Assembly: GCA_012934845.2 (NCBI GenBank)
Contig: WNNJ02002463.1
Location: 43,840 to 107,839, forward strand
Direction of reading: 5' to 3'
Length of the DNA: 64,000 nt
DNA from: Pomphorhynchus laevis
Taxonomy: Eukaryota > Acanthocephala > Palaeacanthocephala > Echinorhynchida > Pomphorhynchidae
Below, in pieces: positions 32,390 through 44,306 of the stretch. The position numbers were made by a program, and so were the translations under genes. Each line of letters begins with the position of its first letter. Position 1 is the stretch's first letter. The notes below the pieces were generated by a model. The model searched no databases. It was given only the letters and a program-made list of their open reading frames with translations, and had not been told where the DNA came from.

Positions 32390-34770
32390 ACAAATGTATA
32401 TAACTAAAATATAGGACCGAAAAGAGAGGAGGTGGGGTAATTTTATATGTACATAATAGTGTAGCGTTTATGACCTTAAGTGCCAAGTCTGAAGATGGCA
32501 CAAACACTATGTGGCGATATATTACTGTCCGTCATGTGTTAGTTACTATTGGTTTGATATATTGTAGTCCAAGAATGGATGTTTGTTCCATAGTTGATAC
32601 ATTATTAAAGTTGGATCTCGTAGTAATGTGGTAGTAGTGGGTGATCTAAATATGCCTTCTATAGACTGGACTAATTACATATGCTTGGATAACAATAATT
32701 ATTCATCAGCATTCCTTGATACTATCAATTTTCTTAATCTAACGCAACATGTCTCAATGTTTACTCGTTCCTCTGGAGACCATCAATCTTTGCTTGATAT
32801 TTGTCTTACTTCCGATAAATATTTGGTCACTGGTATAACATATTTGGATCCTTAGGCAGCTCTGACCATTCTGTTATTCGCTTTAATACAAACTTATCTA
32901 ATATATTGTCACAACCTGAGTCTTCATGTATGCCAGTACAATGTTCCAAAACTAATTTCAGTTTAGTACGTCAATTCCTTCTCGTTACAAATTGGTATGA
33001 TCCATTGATTTTTGGAGTTGAATCATCTTGGCAACAATTTGAAACCCTAATGATATCGCTCCTTCTACGTTTCTCACCTCGTAGGTAGCAACTGCCCGTG
33101 CACGCACAAATCCATGGTTTGATAAGGAGCTTCAGGAGGCATTGAGATCCAAGAAGCAAAAATTCGTAAGGTATATGCATGGAGAAACTGATTATAGGTC
33201 ATTTAAAAAGTGTCGGAATCATTTCACATATCTCAAGAGACTTAAAAAGCGGCAATTTGAACAAGTACTGATAGGAAAGTCAGCCAACAATCCTAGCATA
33301 TTATTTAAATATGCAAATTTTAAAAGTAATGTTCGACCTTCTATCTCTATCATTGGAAACAATGGACGCACTCTAGTAGATCATTTCGATATTGCTACTG
33401 CATTTGGTCGTGAATTTCTCGTATTAGCTACTACTTCTCTTCGTATAGAAATTACTCGTATTAATCCGTTAATTTTTGATATTCTTCACTTGTTCACAAT
33501 TCAAGATGTTATGAAAGAGTTTAAACGACTGAAACAGTCGGGGTCCATTTGCCCAGATTTACTTCTCTCAATATATCTGAAGAATCTTCATGATGACATT
33601 GCTGCGCCTTTATATAGGATATTTATAGCATCATTATATTACGGTATAGTCCCGAATGCATGGAAACGCTCTATCATTAAGCCGCTTCATAAGAAAGGTG
33701 ATCGATCATGTGTAGATAACTACCGACCGGTTAGTTTAACCTCTGTATCGTGTCGTGTATTAGAGAGGTTACTTTATCGGATAATCAGTAACTATCTAGA
33801 ATCATACAGATTACTTTCTACTAATCAACACGGATTCCGTAAAAACTGTTCCACAGTAACTAACCTTTTATTGTTACAGAAAAGTTGGGGTTTAGTAGTG
33901 GATGATGGGTATGCTGTAGATGTCATTTTTTGACTTATCCAAAGCATTTGATCATGTCCCCTATGATAAGTTGATTATGAAGATGAGTGCATTAAACATC
34001 AATCCAATTATCATTCGTTGAATATGTAACTTTCTTTCTGGTCGCACATACCAAATCGCTATTCACGTTACCCTTTCCGAGCATTATCCAGTTAATGCCG
34101 GTGTCCCGTAAGGGTCTGTATTGGGTCCTCTGCTGTTTTGTATTTTTATCAACGATCTCCCCAGTGTATTAAGTTCGTATTCATTATTATTTGCAGACGA
34201 TTTAAAAATTTGGAGAGCCATCAAGTCGGATTATGATCGTAACATTCTTCAATCAGATATTGACACGGTTCTTAAGTGGGCACGTTCTAATGGTCTGTAT
34301 GTTAATGCCTCGAAGTGCACTTGCATGCACATTCGATCACGTAATATTGTTCCAGTGCCGATATATCATCTCGGGGATCGAGTGATTAAATTAGTTTCGA
34401 GCTATAAAGATCTTGGCGTGTGGATAACGGATGATTTCTCCACTCGCCAAAATACTGAGTACATTTGTTCGAAGGCCATGCGTATGGTTGATTTCCTTCG
34501 CCGATCATTCAGCTATGTAAGTCCACGTTCTTTTAGAGTTCTTGCAAAAGCTTTTGTACTAAGCCATTTGTTATATGCTTCTCAATGCTCATACCCTCGA
34601 ACCAGAGATGAGATTACTCAGCTTGAGAAGGTGCTACGTGTGACTCGCGGGATCTGTGTCTTGTATGGGAGGTATTTCACAATGAACACCATGTGTTGCG
34701 TGGGCTCTTCAACATTCGATCAACTCTAAGCCATGCTCGTAACGTTGTCTACATAATAATATATTAAAAT
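32390..34770 (+). mobile_element. CR1-type LINE with internal 3' deletion
   Basis: The endonuclease starts at about 32400 (GGGVILYVHNSVAFM, VVVGDLNMPSIDWTN, SSDHSVIRFN), the linker and fingers lie at 33142-33933 (FKRLKQSGSICPDLL, YRPVSLTSVSCRVLERLL) and the palm and thumb at about 33925-34660 (FDLSKAFDHVPYDK, GSVLGPLLFCIFINDL, FADD near 34192, SYKDLGVWITDDF). The end is a chimera: 34657-34727 matches the start of 20915-21270, then the sequence jumps to the last UTR bases (GCTCGTAACGTTGTCTACAT) at 34738. About 230 bases present in the other copy are missing. Confidence 0.8.
33142..34729 (+). pseudogene. CR1-type reverse transcriptase, broken
   Basis: Two long open pieces (33142-33933 and 34121-34729) hold most of the RT. 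They are separated by a frame change just after DVIF near 33930 and at least two stops, one in motif B (the codon before GSVLGP near 34110). The product would copy the element's RNA. Its best relatives in the window are the minus-strand pieces at 21296-23958. Confidence 0.75.
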
Positions 34771-34925
34771 GAATAATTCAAATTTTGAAAATTTTATAAA
34801 ATTTTATTTCCAATAATGAACAACAATTTTGTCGTTCATATTTCTATCGTTACGTTCATCTCTTTTGCTGATTCTAGCAAAAGAGGAGATAAATGATAAA
34901 TGTTATTTATAATTTATTATATTTA

Positions 34926-35168
34926 AAATAATCCTTAAGGGTGGGAGCCTTAAAAAATTGATCGGTAAAAATCCTTATATAATTAATTGTAACTTTTTAT
35001 TGCGAACCGTTCCCGAGATGGTTCGCAATAAATAAGGTAAAGTAAAGTTCATAAATAAAGTTCTTTTTGTATTCTCGGGGATGGTTCGCAATAAAAAAGT
35101 TACAATTAATTATATAAGGATTTTTACCGATCAATTTTTTAAGGCTCTCATCTTTAAGGATTATTTTT
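34926..35168. mobile_element. Foldback/MITE with ~95-bp inverted arms
   Basis: The left arm (34926-35020) and right arm (35071-35168) are inverted copies: AATCCTTAAGG...GCCTTAAAAAATTGATCGG...TTATTGCGAACC. Arms differ at only a few positions, so this is fairly young. The ~50-base centre contains a further GGTTCGCAATAAA. No transposase is encoded. A target duplication could not be fixed by eye. Confidence 0.75.
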
Positions 35169-35810
35169 GCCAGTATTTGCAATTGCACGCTCGAAATTAG
35201 TAAATCTTTTCTTTATCACAACATAAACGTTTTTTAAGGCTCAGATATGTCTTCCGTGGTTTTGACAACGATGTATTAGACACAATTAAGGTTGTTGCTT
35301 GTTAGATTCAACAGACTTCTATATTTTATCTTCCCTTGATGTATCGCGGTGTAATTGATTTTGTTAATTTAAATGTATTCGTTTGTTAATAAATTAAGAA
35401 TCGCGTAATTAGTAAATCTACTCGAGGATTTTAATTTTAAAAGGGTTAGAAGTCAAAAAATTACAACAAATTATCAAAAGAATATTTGAATTTAGACAGT
35501 TTATTTACGAGGATTGGGTTTAAATTGCGGTCGTCGGCTTTTAGATAATTTTACGATAAATGCTTAACCGTAATCCATAAAGTATGTCCGTAATTTATCA
35601 CGGAATTAGATTTAAAGATAATTATATATTTTAAGTTCAAAGACTTTCATTAAATCGCTTAAATCAACCTTAAAAAGGTTGTAATACGATATTTTTTATT
35701 TTTCTGTTGTGTTCAAAGAGCCACAAATTTATCTGAAATTACGTTTTTGGGTCAACTATAATGCCAAAATTATAATACAGCGTAAAAGTCGTTTAATTTC
35801 AGATTGTGCA
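35169..35810. other. Upstream region of RPL6, probable 5' UTR intron
   Basis: No other coding region is seen. A good acceptor (TTTAATTTCAG ending at 35802) lies eight bases before the RPL6 start codon, so at least one intron in the 5' UTR is likely. The upstream exon and the transcription start could not be fixed. Confidence 0.45.
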
Positions 35811-36614
35811 ATGACCGACTCCACCGTATCGTCGAAAAATAAAAATTTTCCTCTAAACAAGCAAGGCCTATTGCGATTCTCGAAAGCGAGTCGTTACCGA
35901 ATGTGTGGTGTTTGGAAACTGAAGCAGCAGCAAAAGGACTGCAAGAAACAAGATAAACCAAAGGTTAAACGGAAGTCTAAATACACTACTATTGAAAAAC
36001 CCATTAAAGGTAGTATGAACGGTGGTGTGCGTAAGTTACAACGCCCTCGAGCTCCTAAGAATTACGCGCTTGTCAAAAAAATGAAGTCCAGAAAGGCAAG
36101 GGCAGTACAAGCTATACAACCTATAAAAAAATCATTGTCCAAACCGGGTACAATATGTATACTCCTTACTGGACCTCATGCAGGTAGTCGCGTTGTTTTT
36201 ATAAGACAACTTGAACGAAGTGGCCAAATTCTGGTCACAGGACCACATAGATATAACGGATGCCCCTTGAAAAGAGTGTATGCATCGTATGTTATTGCAA
36301 CATCTACTTACATTAAGCTAGATGATTTAAAGCTTCCTGCAAACCTGAACGATGACTATTTTAAGGTTAGTTCTGATGATAAATCGAAAAAGACCAAAAA
36401 GCAGGATGACGACATATTTAAAAGTGATGATAAAGTTAAAACAAAGAAAGCGGTTCGTGAACTCACCGAAGAGCGAAAACAAATGCAGAAAATGGTCGAT
36501 GATCAAATTGTAGCCGCTATCAAGTTGACAAAGAATGCTTCTATAATGAAACGCTACCTTAAATCAAAGTTTACCATCACAAACAGAGTTTATCCTCATA
36601 GACTAAAATTCTAA
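35811..36614 (+). CDS. RPL6: 60S ribosomal protein L6 (eL6)
   Basis: A structural protein of the large cytosolic ribosomal subunit, 267 residues, in the range of animal family members. The start MTDSTVSSKNK is the first ATG after the acceptor TTTAATTTCAG (to 35802); the longer open frame upstream is not used. The N-terminal third is lysine/arginine-rich. Residues about 111-175 form the conserved eL6 core: KPGTICILLTGPHAGSRVVF, then SGQILVTGPHRYNGCPL, then SYVIATSTYIKL. The acidic/basic linker (about 188-215) precedes the C-terminal QKMVDDQIVAAIKLT and the closing FTITNRVYPHRLKF. The coding part is a single exon without breaks. An AATAAA lies at 36652-36657. It is flanked by repeats on both sides, yet reads as an ordinary functional gene. 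Confidence 0.95.
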   Translation: MTDSTVSSKNKNFPLNKQGLLRFSKASRYRMCGVWKLKQQQKDCKKQDKPKVKRKSKYTTIEKPIKGSMNGGVRKLQRPRAPKNYALVKKMKSRKARAVQAIQPIKKSLSKPGTICILLTGPHAGSRVVFIRQLERSGQILVTGPHRYNGCPLKRVYASYVIATSTYIKLDDLKLPANLNDDYFKVSSDDKSKKTKKQDDDIFKSDDKVKTKKAVRELTEERKQMQKMVDDQIVAAIKLTKNASIMKRYLKSKFTITNRVYPHRLKF

Positions 36615-36651
36615 AACCGTTTACAGTCTATAGATGATACAAACATTTGCT

Positions 36652-36657
36652 AATAAA
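36652..36657 (+). terminator. Polyadenylation signal AATAAA of RPL6
   Basis: AATAAA occurs 38 bases after the stop codon, a normal distance for a compact animal 3' UTR. Confidence 0.6.
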
Positions 36658-36699
36658 ACTCAATTATCAATTCTTTACAATTAAATATTAATAAATAAC

Positions 36700-37250
36700 T
36701 GTGCAGTGTTGAAAACATAGATTTTACTTTATAAAATGCAATTAAACAAATTAAATTCGGAAAAATGATGAAATAGACTAGGAGAAAAAGTAGATTAAAA
36801 AATAATTAATTTCAGATTTCATTTAGAATATTAAGCATTACCAATTTTTTTGTAAAAAACAAAATAAATAATGTATACAATCTATATTCGTAAGGGTTTA
36901 TAACTAAATGATTATTTGAAATAATATTATTTTTAATTAAAATATTATTAAATTTACAATATACAAATCAACAAAATATTATTAAAAACTTATTTAAACT
37001 ATTAAGCAAAACTTTTTAATTGATGCATAATAAAAATATGTTTCGTACTATATTTGGGACAATTCAGCAACAACCTTTCCCTAGTGTTTAAGGATGGTCC
37101 GCTATAGGAAAAAAATATAGAAAAAATGCATAATTAGATATATAATAAAAAATGTATAATATAAATAATAAAAACACGTATATATACATTATAATATAAT
37201 GTAATATATTATTTTAATTACATTAGAATAATATACAGTACATAATCGAA
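36700..37250. other. Very AT-rich spacer, no gene seen
   Basis: Runs of A and T with no protein-like frame. It separates RPL6 from the Penelope tail. Confidence 0.4.
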
Positions 37251-37251
37251 A

Positions 37252-37650
37252 TTAGCGCGTATCTGACCTCGCTGCTATGTTGAGTCGAAAAACATGGGCC
37301 GAAACCCAATAACAAAGCAGTTCCTCATGATGACCTCTATTTCTTATTTTTATACATCGTCTGTTATTTATTAGTTAATTTATAAAAATGACATTTATTT
37401 TTGATTTTGATTTTAAATTTTAACTTGATAAAAATATAAATTGTATAAACTTTTATATAATTATTGAAATTACGTAGACTCAGTTATCTGATCTGATTTG
37501 TTCTACTAACAAGTTATTATTGACCTGTGGATATTGATGTCCCGGTAATATAGCCTCTGTATTATTATTTATATACACTATTTTTCTGCTTACAAGCAAA
37601 TCAAATCAGCTAACTGAGTCTACGTATTTAATATAATTATAAAATAAACA
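37252..37650. mobile_element. Penelope-like element tail, folded back on itself
   Basis: The part 37252-37440 (TGACCTCGCTGCTATGTTGA, GGGCCGAAACCC, AAAGCAGTTCCTCATGATGA, TTATTTATTAGTTAATTT) is the plus-strand version of the tail found inverted at 54350-54480. It is followed by an inverted pair, 37471-37500 and 37597-37626 (TACGTAGACTCAGTTA... against its complement), around a ~96-base centre. The sequence right of it (37600-37700) matches 54185-54290. Inverted tails are frequent among Penelope-like elements. No RT remains here. Confidence 0.5.
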
Positions 37651-38011
37651 AAACATAATAATGCTAAATCAAAATTTAAAAATTAAATAATAAGATAAAT
37701 AATTGTCATAAGTAACAAATATAATTTGCTGATTCAAATTATAAAATTTGAATTATTGAATCTGCGAAAAGAATGGTTCGGTTGACCGGATATAAACGGC
37801 AATGAGTTTCCTCGTGTAGCGATTAGCGCTGCGCTGAACGAGGAAACGCAGCTTGTTTTGCGGAGTCAGTATTAGAACTATCACTATATTTCTCAATCGA
37901 AACAATAGAAATATTAAAAATATCTTCAATGGAAAATTATATAAGTAATTTGACATTTGTTAGAAATACTGAAACTATTAAAAGACTGGATAGAAACCTT
38001 TAAAATAATGT
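37651..38011. other. Spacer before the satellite, no gene seen
   Basis: Only AT-rich text and a short minus-strand open frame without family features. Confidence 0.4.
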
Positions 38012-40336
38012 TAGGGTTCTCAGAACACGTGAATCAACATTTGCTGATCAAACAGTGACGATATACAAAATTTATTTAATACTGTGAATTGGAATATATT
38101 GACACGTTTAAATAAGATAACATATGCACATTCTTGAGGGTTTTAGCCAGCAACGGTTATCACTTGTCCACAATCTGATAAGAATAGCTGGCTTATATTG
38201 ACATCTCTGAACAAAATGAATCAACGTTTGCAGATTCAAGCCGAACAGAGAAACAAAATGTATTTAATACAGTGAATTGATCTATATTAATTCGAGTATA
38301 TTTGGGTTTTAGCCTGTTACGGTTATCACTTGTTCACAATATGATAAGTATAGCTGGCTTATATTGATATCTCTGAACAAAATGAATCAACGTTTGCTGA
38401 TTCAAGCAGTGCAGAGACACAACATGTATTTAATACTGGATTTAACTATAGTAACTCGAGTTTATTTGGGTTTTAGCCTATTACGGTTATCACTTGTTCA
38501 CAATCTGATAAGTATAGCTGGCTTAGATTGGTATCTTTGAAAAAATGAATAAACGTTTGCTGAATCAAGCCGAACAGAGAAACAAAATGTATTTAATACT
38601 GTGAATTGATCTACATTAACTCGAGTTTACATAGGTTTTAGCCTGCTACGGTTATCACTTATTCAACATCTTATAAGTATAGCTTGCTTAGATTGATATC
38701 TCTGAACAAAATGAATCAACGATTGCTGATACAAGCAGTGCAGAGACACAACATGTATTTAATGCTGTGAATTGATCTGTATTAACTCGAGTTTATTTGG
38801 GTTTTAGCCTGCTACGGTTATCACTTGTTCACCATTTGATAAGTATAGTTGGCTTAGATTGATATGTCTGAACAAAATGAATCAACGTTTGCTGATTCAA
38901 GCAGTGCAGATACACAACATGTATTTAATACTGTATTGAACTATAATAACTCGAGTTTATTTGGTTTTTAGCCAGCTACGGTTATCACTTGGTCACCAAT
39001 TGATAAGTATAGCTGGCTTATATTGATATCTTTGAACAAAATGAATCAACGTTTGCTGATTCAAGCCGAACAGAGAAACAAAATGTATATAATACTAGAT
39101 TGAACTATATTAACTCGAGTTGATTTGGGTTTTAGCCTGTTACGTTTATCACTTGTTCACAATCTGATAAGTATAGCTGGCTTATATTGATATCTCTGAA
39201 CAAATTGAATCAACGTTTGCTGATTCAAGCCGAACAGAGAAACAAAATGTATTTAATACAGTGAATTGATCTATATTAACTCGAGTTTATTTGGGTTTTA
39301 GCTTGTTACGGTTATCACTTGTTCACAATCTGAGAAGTATAGCTGGGTTATATTGATATCTCTGAACAAAATGAATCAACGTTTGCTGATTCAAGCAGTG
39401 CAGATACACAACATGTATTTAATAGTGGATTGAACTATAGTAACTCGAGTTTATTTAGTTTTTAGCCATATACAGTTATCACTTGGTCACCAATTGATAA
39501 GTATAGCTGGCATAGATTGATATATTTGAACAAAATGAATCAACGTTTGCTGATTCAAGCAGTGCAGAGACACAACATGTATTTAATACTGGATTGAACT
39601 ATAGTCACTCGAGTTTATTTGGTTTTTAGCCTATTACGGTTATCACTTGTTCACAATCTGATAAGTATAGCTGGCTTATATTGATATCTCTGAACAAAAT
39701 GAATCAACGTTTGCTGATTCAAGCCGAACAGAGAAACAAAATTTATTAAATACAGTGAATTGATCTATATTAACTCGAGTTTATTTGGGTTTTAGCCTGT
39801 TACGGTTATCACTTGTTTATAATCTGATAAGTATAGCCGGCTTATATTGATATCTCTGAACAAAACGAATCAACGTTTGCTGATTCAAGCAGTGCAGAGA
39901 CACAACATGTATTTAATACTGGATTGAACTTTAGTAACTCGAGTTTATTTGGTTTTTAGCCAGCTGCTGTTATCACTTGGTCACCAATTGATAAGTATAG
40001 CTGGCTTAGATTGATATCTTTGAACAAAATGAATAACGTTTGCTGATTCAAGCCGAACAGAGAAACAAAATGTATTTAATACTAGATCGAACTATAGTAA
40101 CTCGAGTTTATTTGGGTTTTAGCCTGTTACGGTTATGACTTGTTCACAATCTGATAAGTATAGCTAGCTTATATTGATATCTCTGAACAAAATGAATCAA
40201 CGTTTGCTGATTCAATCCGAACAGAAACAAAATGTATTTAATGCTCTGTATTGATCTGTATTAACTCAAGTTTATATATATTTTAGCCTGCTACGGTTAT
40301 CACTTGTTCACAATCTGAGTAGTATAGCTGGGTTAT

Positions 40337-40600
40337 ATTGTCTAATATTGTTAGATTGTCAAGAAGTGTAGTTAACGTGTGGAATAGTCTTCCTGAATAC
40401 GTTGTTGCCTCCACAACGCTGACTTTATTTAAGAAGCGATTGCGAATATGTCTGGAACAGATCGATAATATTGAGAAGCTATCGTATCCCTGATTTTCTT
40501 AACTCTATCAATTCTACATTTTGTTTAATTTTTATTTTATTTTTTCGTGAGCAGACTGAACAGCCATATAGGCTTGGTCTTGTATGTTATAATAATATAT
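40337..40600 (+). mobile_element. CR1-type LINE 3' end inserted in the satellite, copy 1
   Basis: It reads NIVRLSRSVVNVWNSLPEYV, then STTLTLFKKRLRICLEQ, the usual C-terminus of CR1-type ORF2, followed by a short 3' UTR and a (TAA)n-like tail ending TTATAATAATA. Satellite sequence resumes directly on both sides. Confidence 0.75.
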
Positions 40601-43600
40601 TGATATCTCTGAACAAAATGAATCAACGTTTGCTGATTCAAGCAGTGCAGATACACAACATGTATTTAATACTGGATTGAACTATAGTAACTCGAGTTTA
40701 TTTGGTTTTTAGCCATCTACGGTTATCACTTGGTCACCAATTGATAAGTATAGCTGGCATAGATTGATATATTTGAACAAAATGAATCAACGTTTGCTGA
40801 TTCAAGCAGTGCAGAGACACAACATGTATTTAATACTGGATTGATCTATATTAACTCGAGTTTATTTGGGTTTTAGCCTGTTACGATTATCACTTGTTCA
40901 CAATCTGATAAGTATAGCTGGCTTATATTGATATCTCTGAAAAAAATGAATCAACGTTTGCTGATTCAAGCAGTGCAGAGACAGAACATGTATTTAATAC
41001 TGGATTGAACTTTAGTAACTCGAGTTTATTTGGTTTTTAGCCAGCTACTGTTATCACTTGGTCACCAATTGATAAGTATAGCTGGCTTAGATTGATATCT
41101 TTGAACAAAATGAATCAACGTTTGCTGATTCAAGCCGAACAGAGAAACAAATGTATTTAATACTAGATTGAACTATAGTAACTCGAGTGTATTTGGGTTT
41201 TAGCCTGTTACGGATATCACTTGTTCACCATCTGATAAGTATAGCTGACTTGAATTGATATGTCTGAACAAAATGAATCAACGTTTGCTGATTCAAGCAG
41301 TGCAGAGACAGAACATGTATTTAATACTGGATTGAACTTTAGTAACTCGAGTTTATTTGGTTTTTAGCCAGCTACTGTTATCACTTGGTCACCAATTGAT
41401 AAGTATAGCTGGCTTAGATTGATATCTTTGAACAAAATGAATCAACGTTTGCTGATTCAAGCCGAACAGAGAAACAAATGTATTTAATACTAGATTGAAC
41501 TATAGTAACTCGAGTGTATTTGGGTTTTAGCCTGTTACGGTTATCACTTGTTCACCATCTGATAAGTATAGCTGACTTGAATTGATATGTCTGAACAAAA
41601 TGAATCAACGTTTGCTGATTCAAGCCGAACAGAAAACAAAATGTATTTATACAGTGAATTGATCCATATTAACTCGAGCTTATTTGGGTTTTTGCCTGTT
41701 ACGGTTATCACTTGTTCACAATCTGATAAGTATAGCTGGCTTATATTGATATCTCTGAACAAAATGAATCAACGTTTGCTGATTCAAGCAGTGCAGAGAC
41801 ACATACTTGATTGAACTATAGTAACTTGAGTTTATTTGGTTTTTAGCCAGCTACCGTTATCACTTGGTCACCAATTGATAGGTATAGCTGGCTTAGATTG
41901 ATATCTTTGAACAAAATGAATCAACGTTTGCTTATTCAAGCCGAACAGAGAAACAAAATGTATTTAATACTAGATCAAACTATAGTAACTCGAGTTTATT
42001 TAGGTTTTAGCCTGTGACGGTTATCACTTGTTCACAATATGATAAGTATAGCTGGCTTAGATTGGTATCTTTGAAAAAATGAATCAACGTTTGCTGAATC
42101 AAGCCGAACAGAGAAACAAAATGTATTTAATACTGTGAATTGATCTACATTAATTCGAGTTTACATAGGTTTTAGCCTTCTACGGTTATCACTTGTTCAA
42201 CATCTCATAAGTATAGCTGGCTTAGATTGATATCTCTGAACAAAATGAATCAACGTTTGCTGATTCAAGCAGTGCAGAGACACAACATGTATTTAATGCT
42301 GTGAATTGATCTGTATTAACTCGAGTTTATATAGGTTTTTGCGTGTTACGGTTATAACTTGTTTACCATCTGATAAGTATAGCTGGCTTAGATTGATATG
42401 TCTGAACAAAATGAATCAACGTTTGCTGATTCAAGCAGTGCAGAGACACAACATGTATTTAATACTGGATTGAACTTTAGTAACTCGAGTGTTTTGGTTT
42501 TTAGCCAGCTACGGTTATCACTTGGTCACCAATTGATAAGTATAGCTGGCTTAGATTGATATCTTTGAACAAAATGAATCAACGTTTGATGATTCAAGCC
42601 GAACAGAGAAACCAAATGTATTTAATACTCTGTATCGATATGTATTAACTCGAGTTTACATAGGTTTTAGCCTGCTACGGTTATCACTTGTTCACAATCT
42701 GAGTAGTATAGCTGGGTTATATAGATATCACTGAACAAAATGAATCAACGTTTGCTGATTCAAGCAGTGCAGAGACACAACATGTATTTAATACTGGATT
42801 GAACTATAGTAACTCGAGTTTTTTTGGTTTTATGCCAGCTACGGTTATCACTTGTTCACCAATTGATAAGTATAGCTGGCTTAGATTGTTATCTTTGAAC
42901 AAAATGAATCAAAGTTTGCTGATTCAAGCAGTGCAGAGACACAACATGTATTTAATGCTGTGAATTGATCTGTATTAACTCGAGTTTATTTGGGTTTTAG
43001 CCTGCTACGGTTATCACTTGTTCACCATTTGATAAGTATAGCTGGCTTAAATTGATATGTCTGAACAAAATGAATCAACGTTTGCTGATTCAAGCAGTGC
43101 AGATACACAACATGTATTTAATACTGTATTGAACTATAATAACTCGAGTTTATTCGGTTTTTAGCCAGCTACGGTTATCCCTTGGTCACCAATTGATAAG
43201 TATAGCTGGCTTATATTGATATCTTTGAACAAAATGAATCAACGTTTGCTGATTCAAGCCGAACAGAGAAACAAAATGTATATAATACTAGATTGAACTA
43301 TATTAACTCGAGTTGATTTGGGTTTTAGCCTGTTACTTTTATCACTTGTTCACAATCTGATAAGTATAGCTGGCTTATATTGATATCTCTGAACAAATTG
43401 AATCAACGTTTGCTGATTCAAGCCGAACAGAGAAACAAAATGTATTTAATACAGTGAATTGATCTATATTAACTCGAGTTTATTTGGGTTTTAGCTTGTT
43501 ACGGTTATCACTTGTTCACAATCTGAGAAGTATAGCTGGGTTATATTGATATCTCTGAACAAAATGAATCAACGTTTGCTGATTCAAGCAGTGCAGAGAC

Positions 43601-44039
43601 ACAACATGTATTTAATAGTGGATTGAACTATAGTAACTCGAGTTTATTTGGTTTTTAGCCATCTACGGTTATCACTTGGTCACCAATTGATAAGTATAGC
43701 TGGCATAGATTGATATATTTGAACAAAATGAATCAACGTTTGCTGATTCAAGCCGAACAGAGACACAACATGTATTTAATACTAGATCGAACTATAGTAA
43801 CTCGAGTTTATTTGGGTTTTAGCCTGTTACGGTTATCACTTGTTCACAATCTGATAAGTATAGCTAGCCTTTATTGATATCTCTGAACAAAATGAATCAA
43901 CGTTTGCTGATTCAAGCCGAACCGAGAAACAAAATGTATTTAATGCTCTGTATTGATCTGTATTAACTCAAGTTTATATAGGTTTTAGCCCGCTACGGTT
44001 ATCACTTGTTCACAATCTGAGTAGTATAGCTGGGTGATA

Positions 44040-44306
44040 TTGTCTAATATTGTTAGATTGTCAAGACTTGTAGTTAACGTGTGGAATAGTCTTCCTGAAT
44101 ACGTTGTTGCCTCCACAACGCTCACTTTATTTAAGAAGCGATTGCGAATATGTCTGGAACAGATCGATAATATTGAGAAGCTATCGTATCCCTGATTTTC
44201 TTAACTCTATCAATTCTACATTTTGCTTAATTTTTATTTTATTTTTTCGTGAGCAGACTGAACAGCCGTATAGGCTTTGTCTTGTATGTTATAATAATAA
44301 TATATT
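44040..44306 (+). mobile_element. CR1-type LINE 3' end inserted in the satellite, copy 2 (co-amplified)
   Basis: Almost identical to the passenger at 40337-40600, with the same junctions to the satellite, 3702 bp further on. It therefore arose by duplication of a multi-monomer block and not by a second insertion. Confidence 0.8.

Noticed and set aside
35709-35810. Longer N-terminus for RPL6 from the open frame upstream of the ATG
   Set aside because: A strong acceptor ends at 35802 and the protein family starts near the ATG at 35811; the upstream codons are most likely intron.
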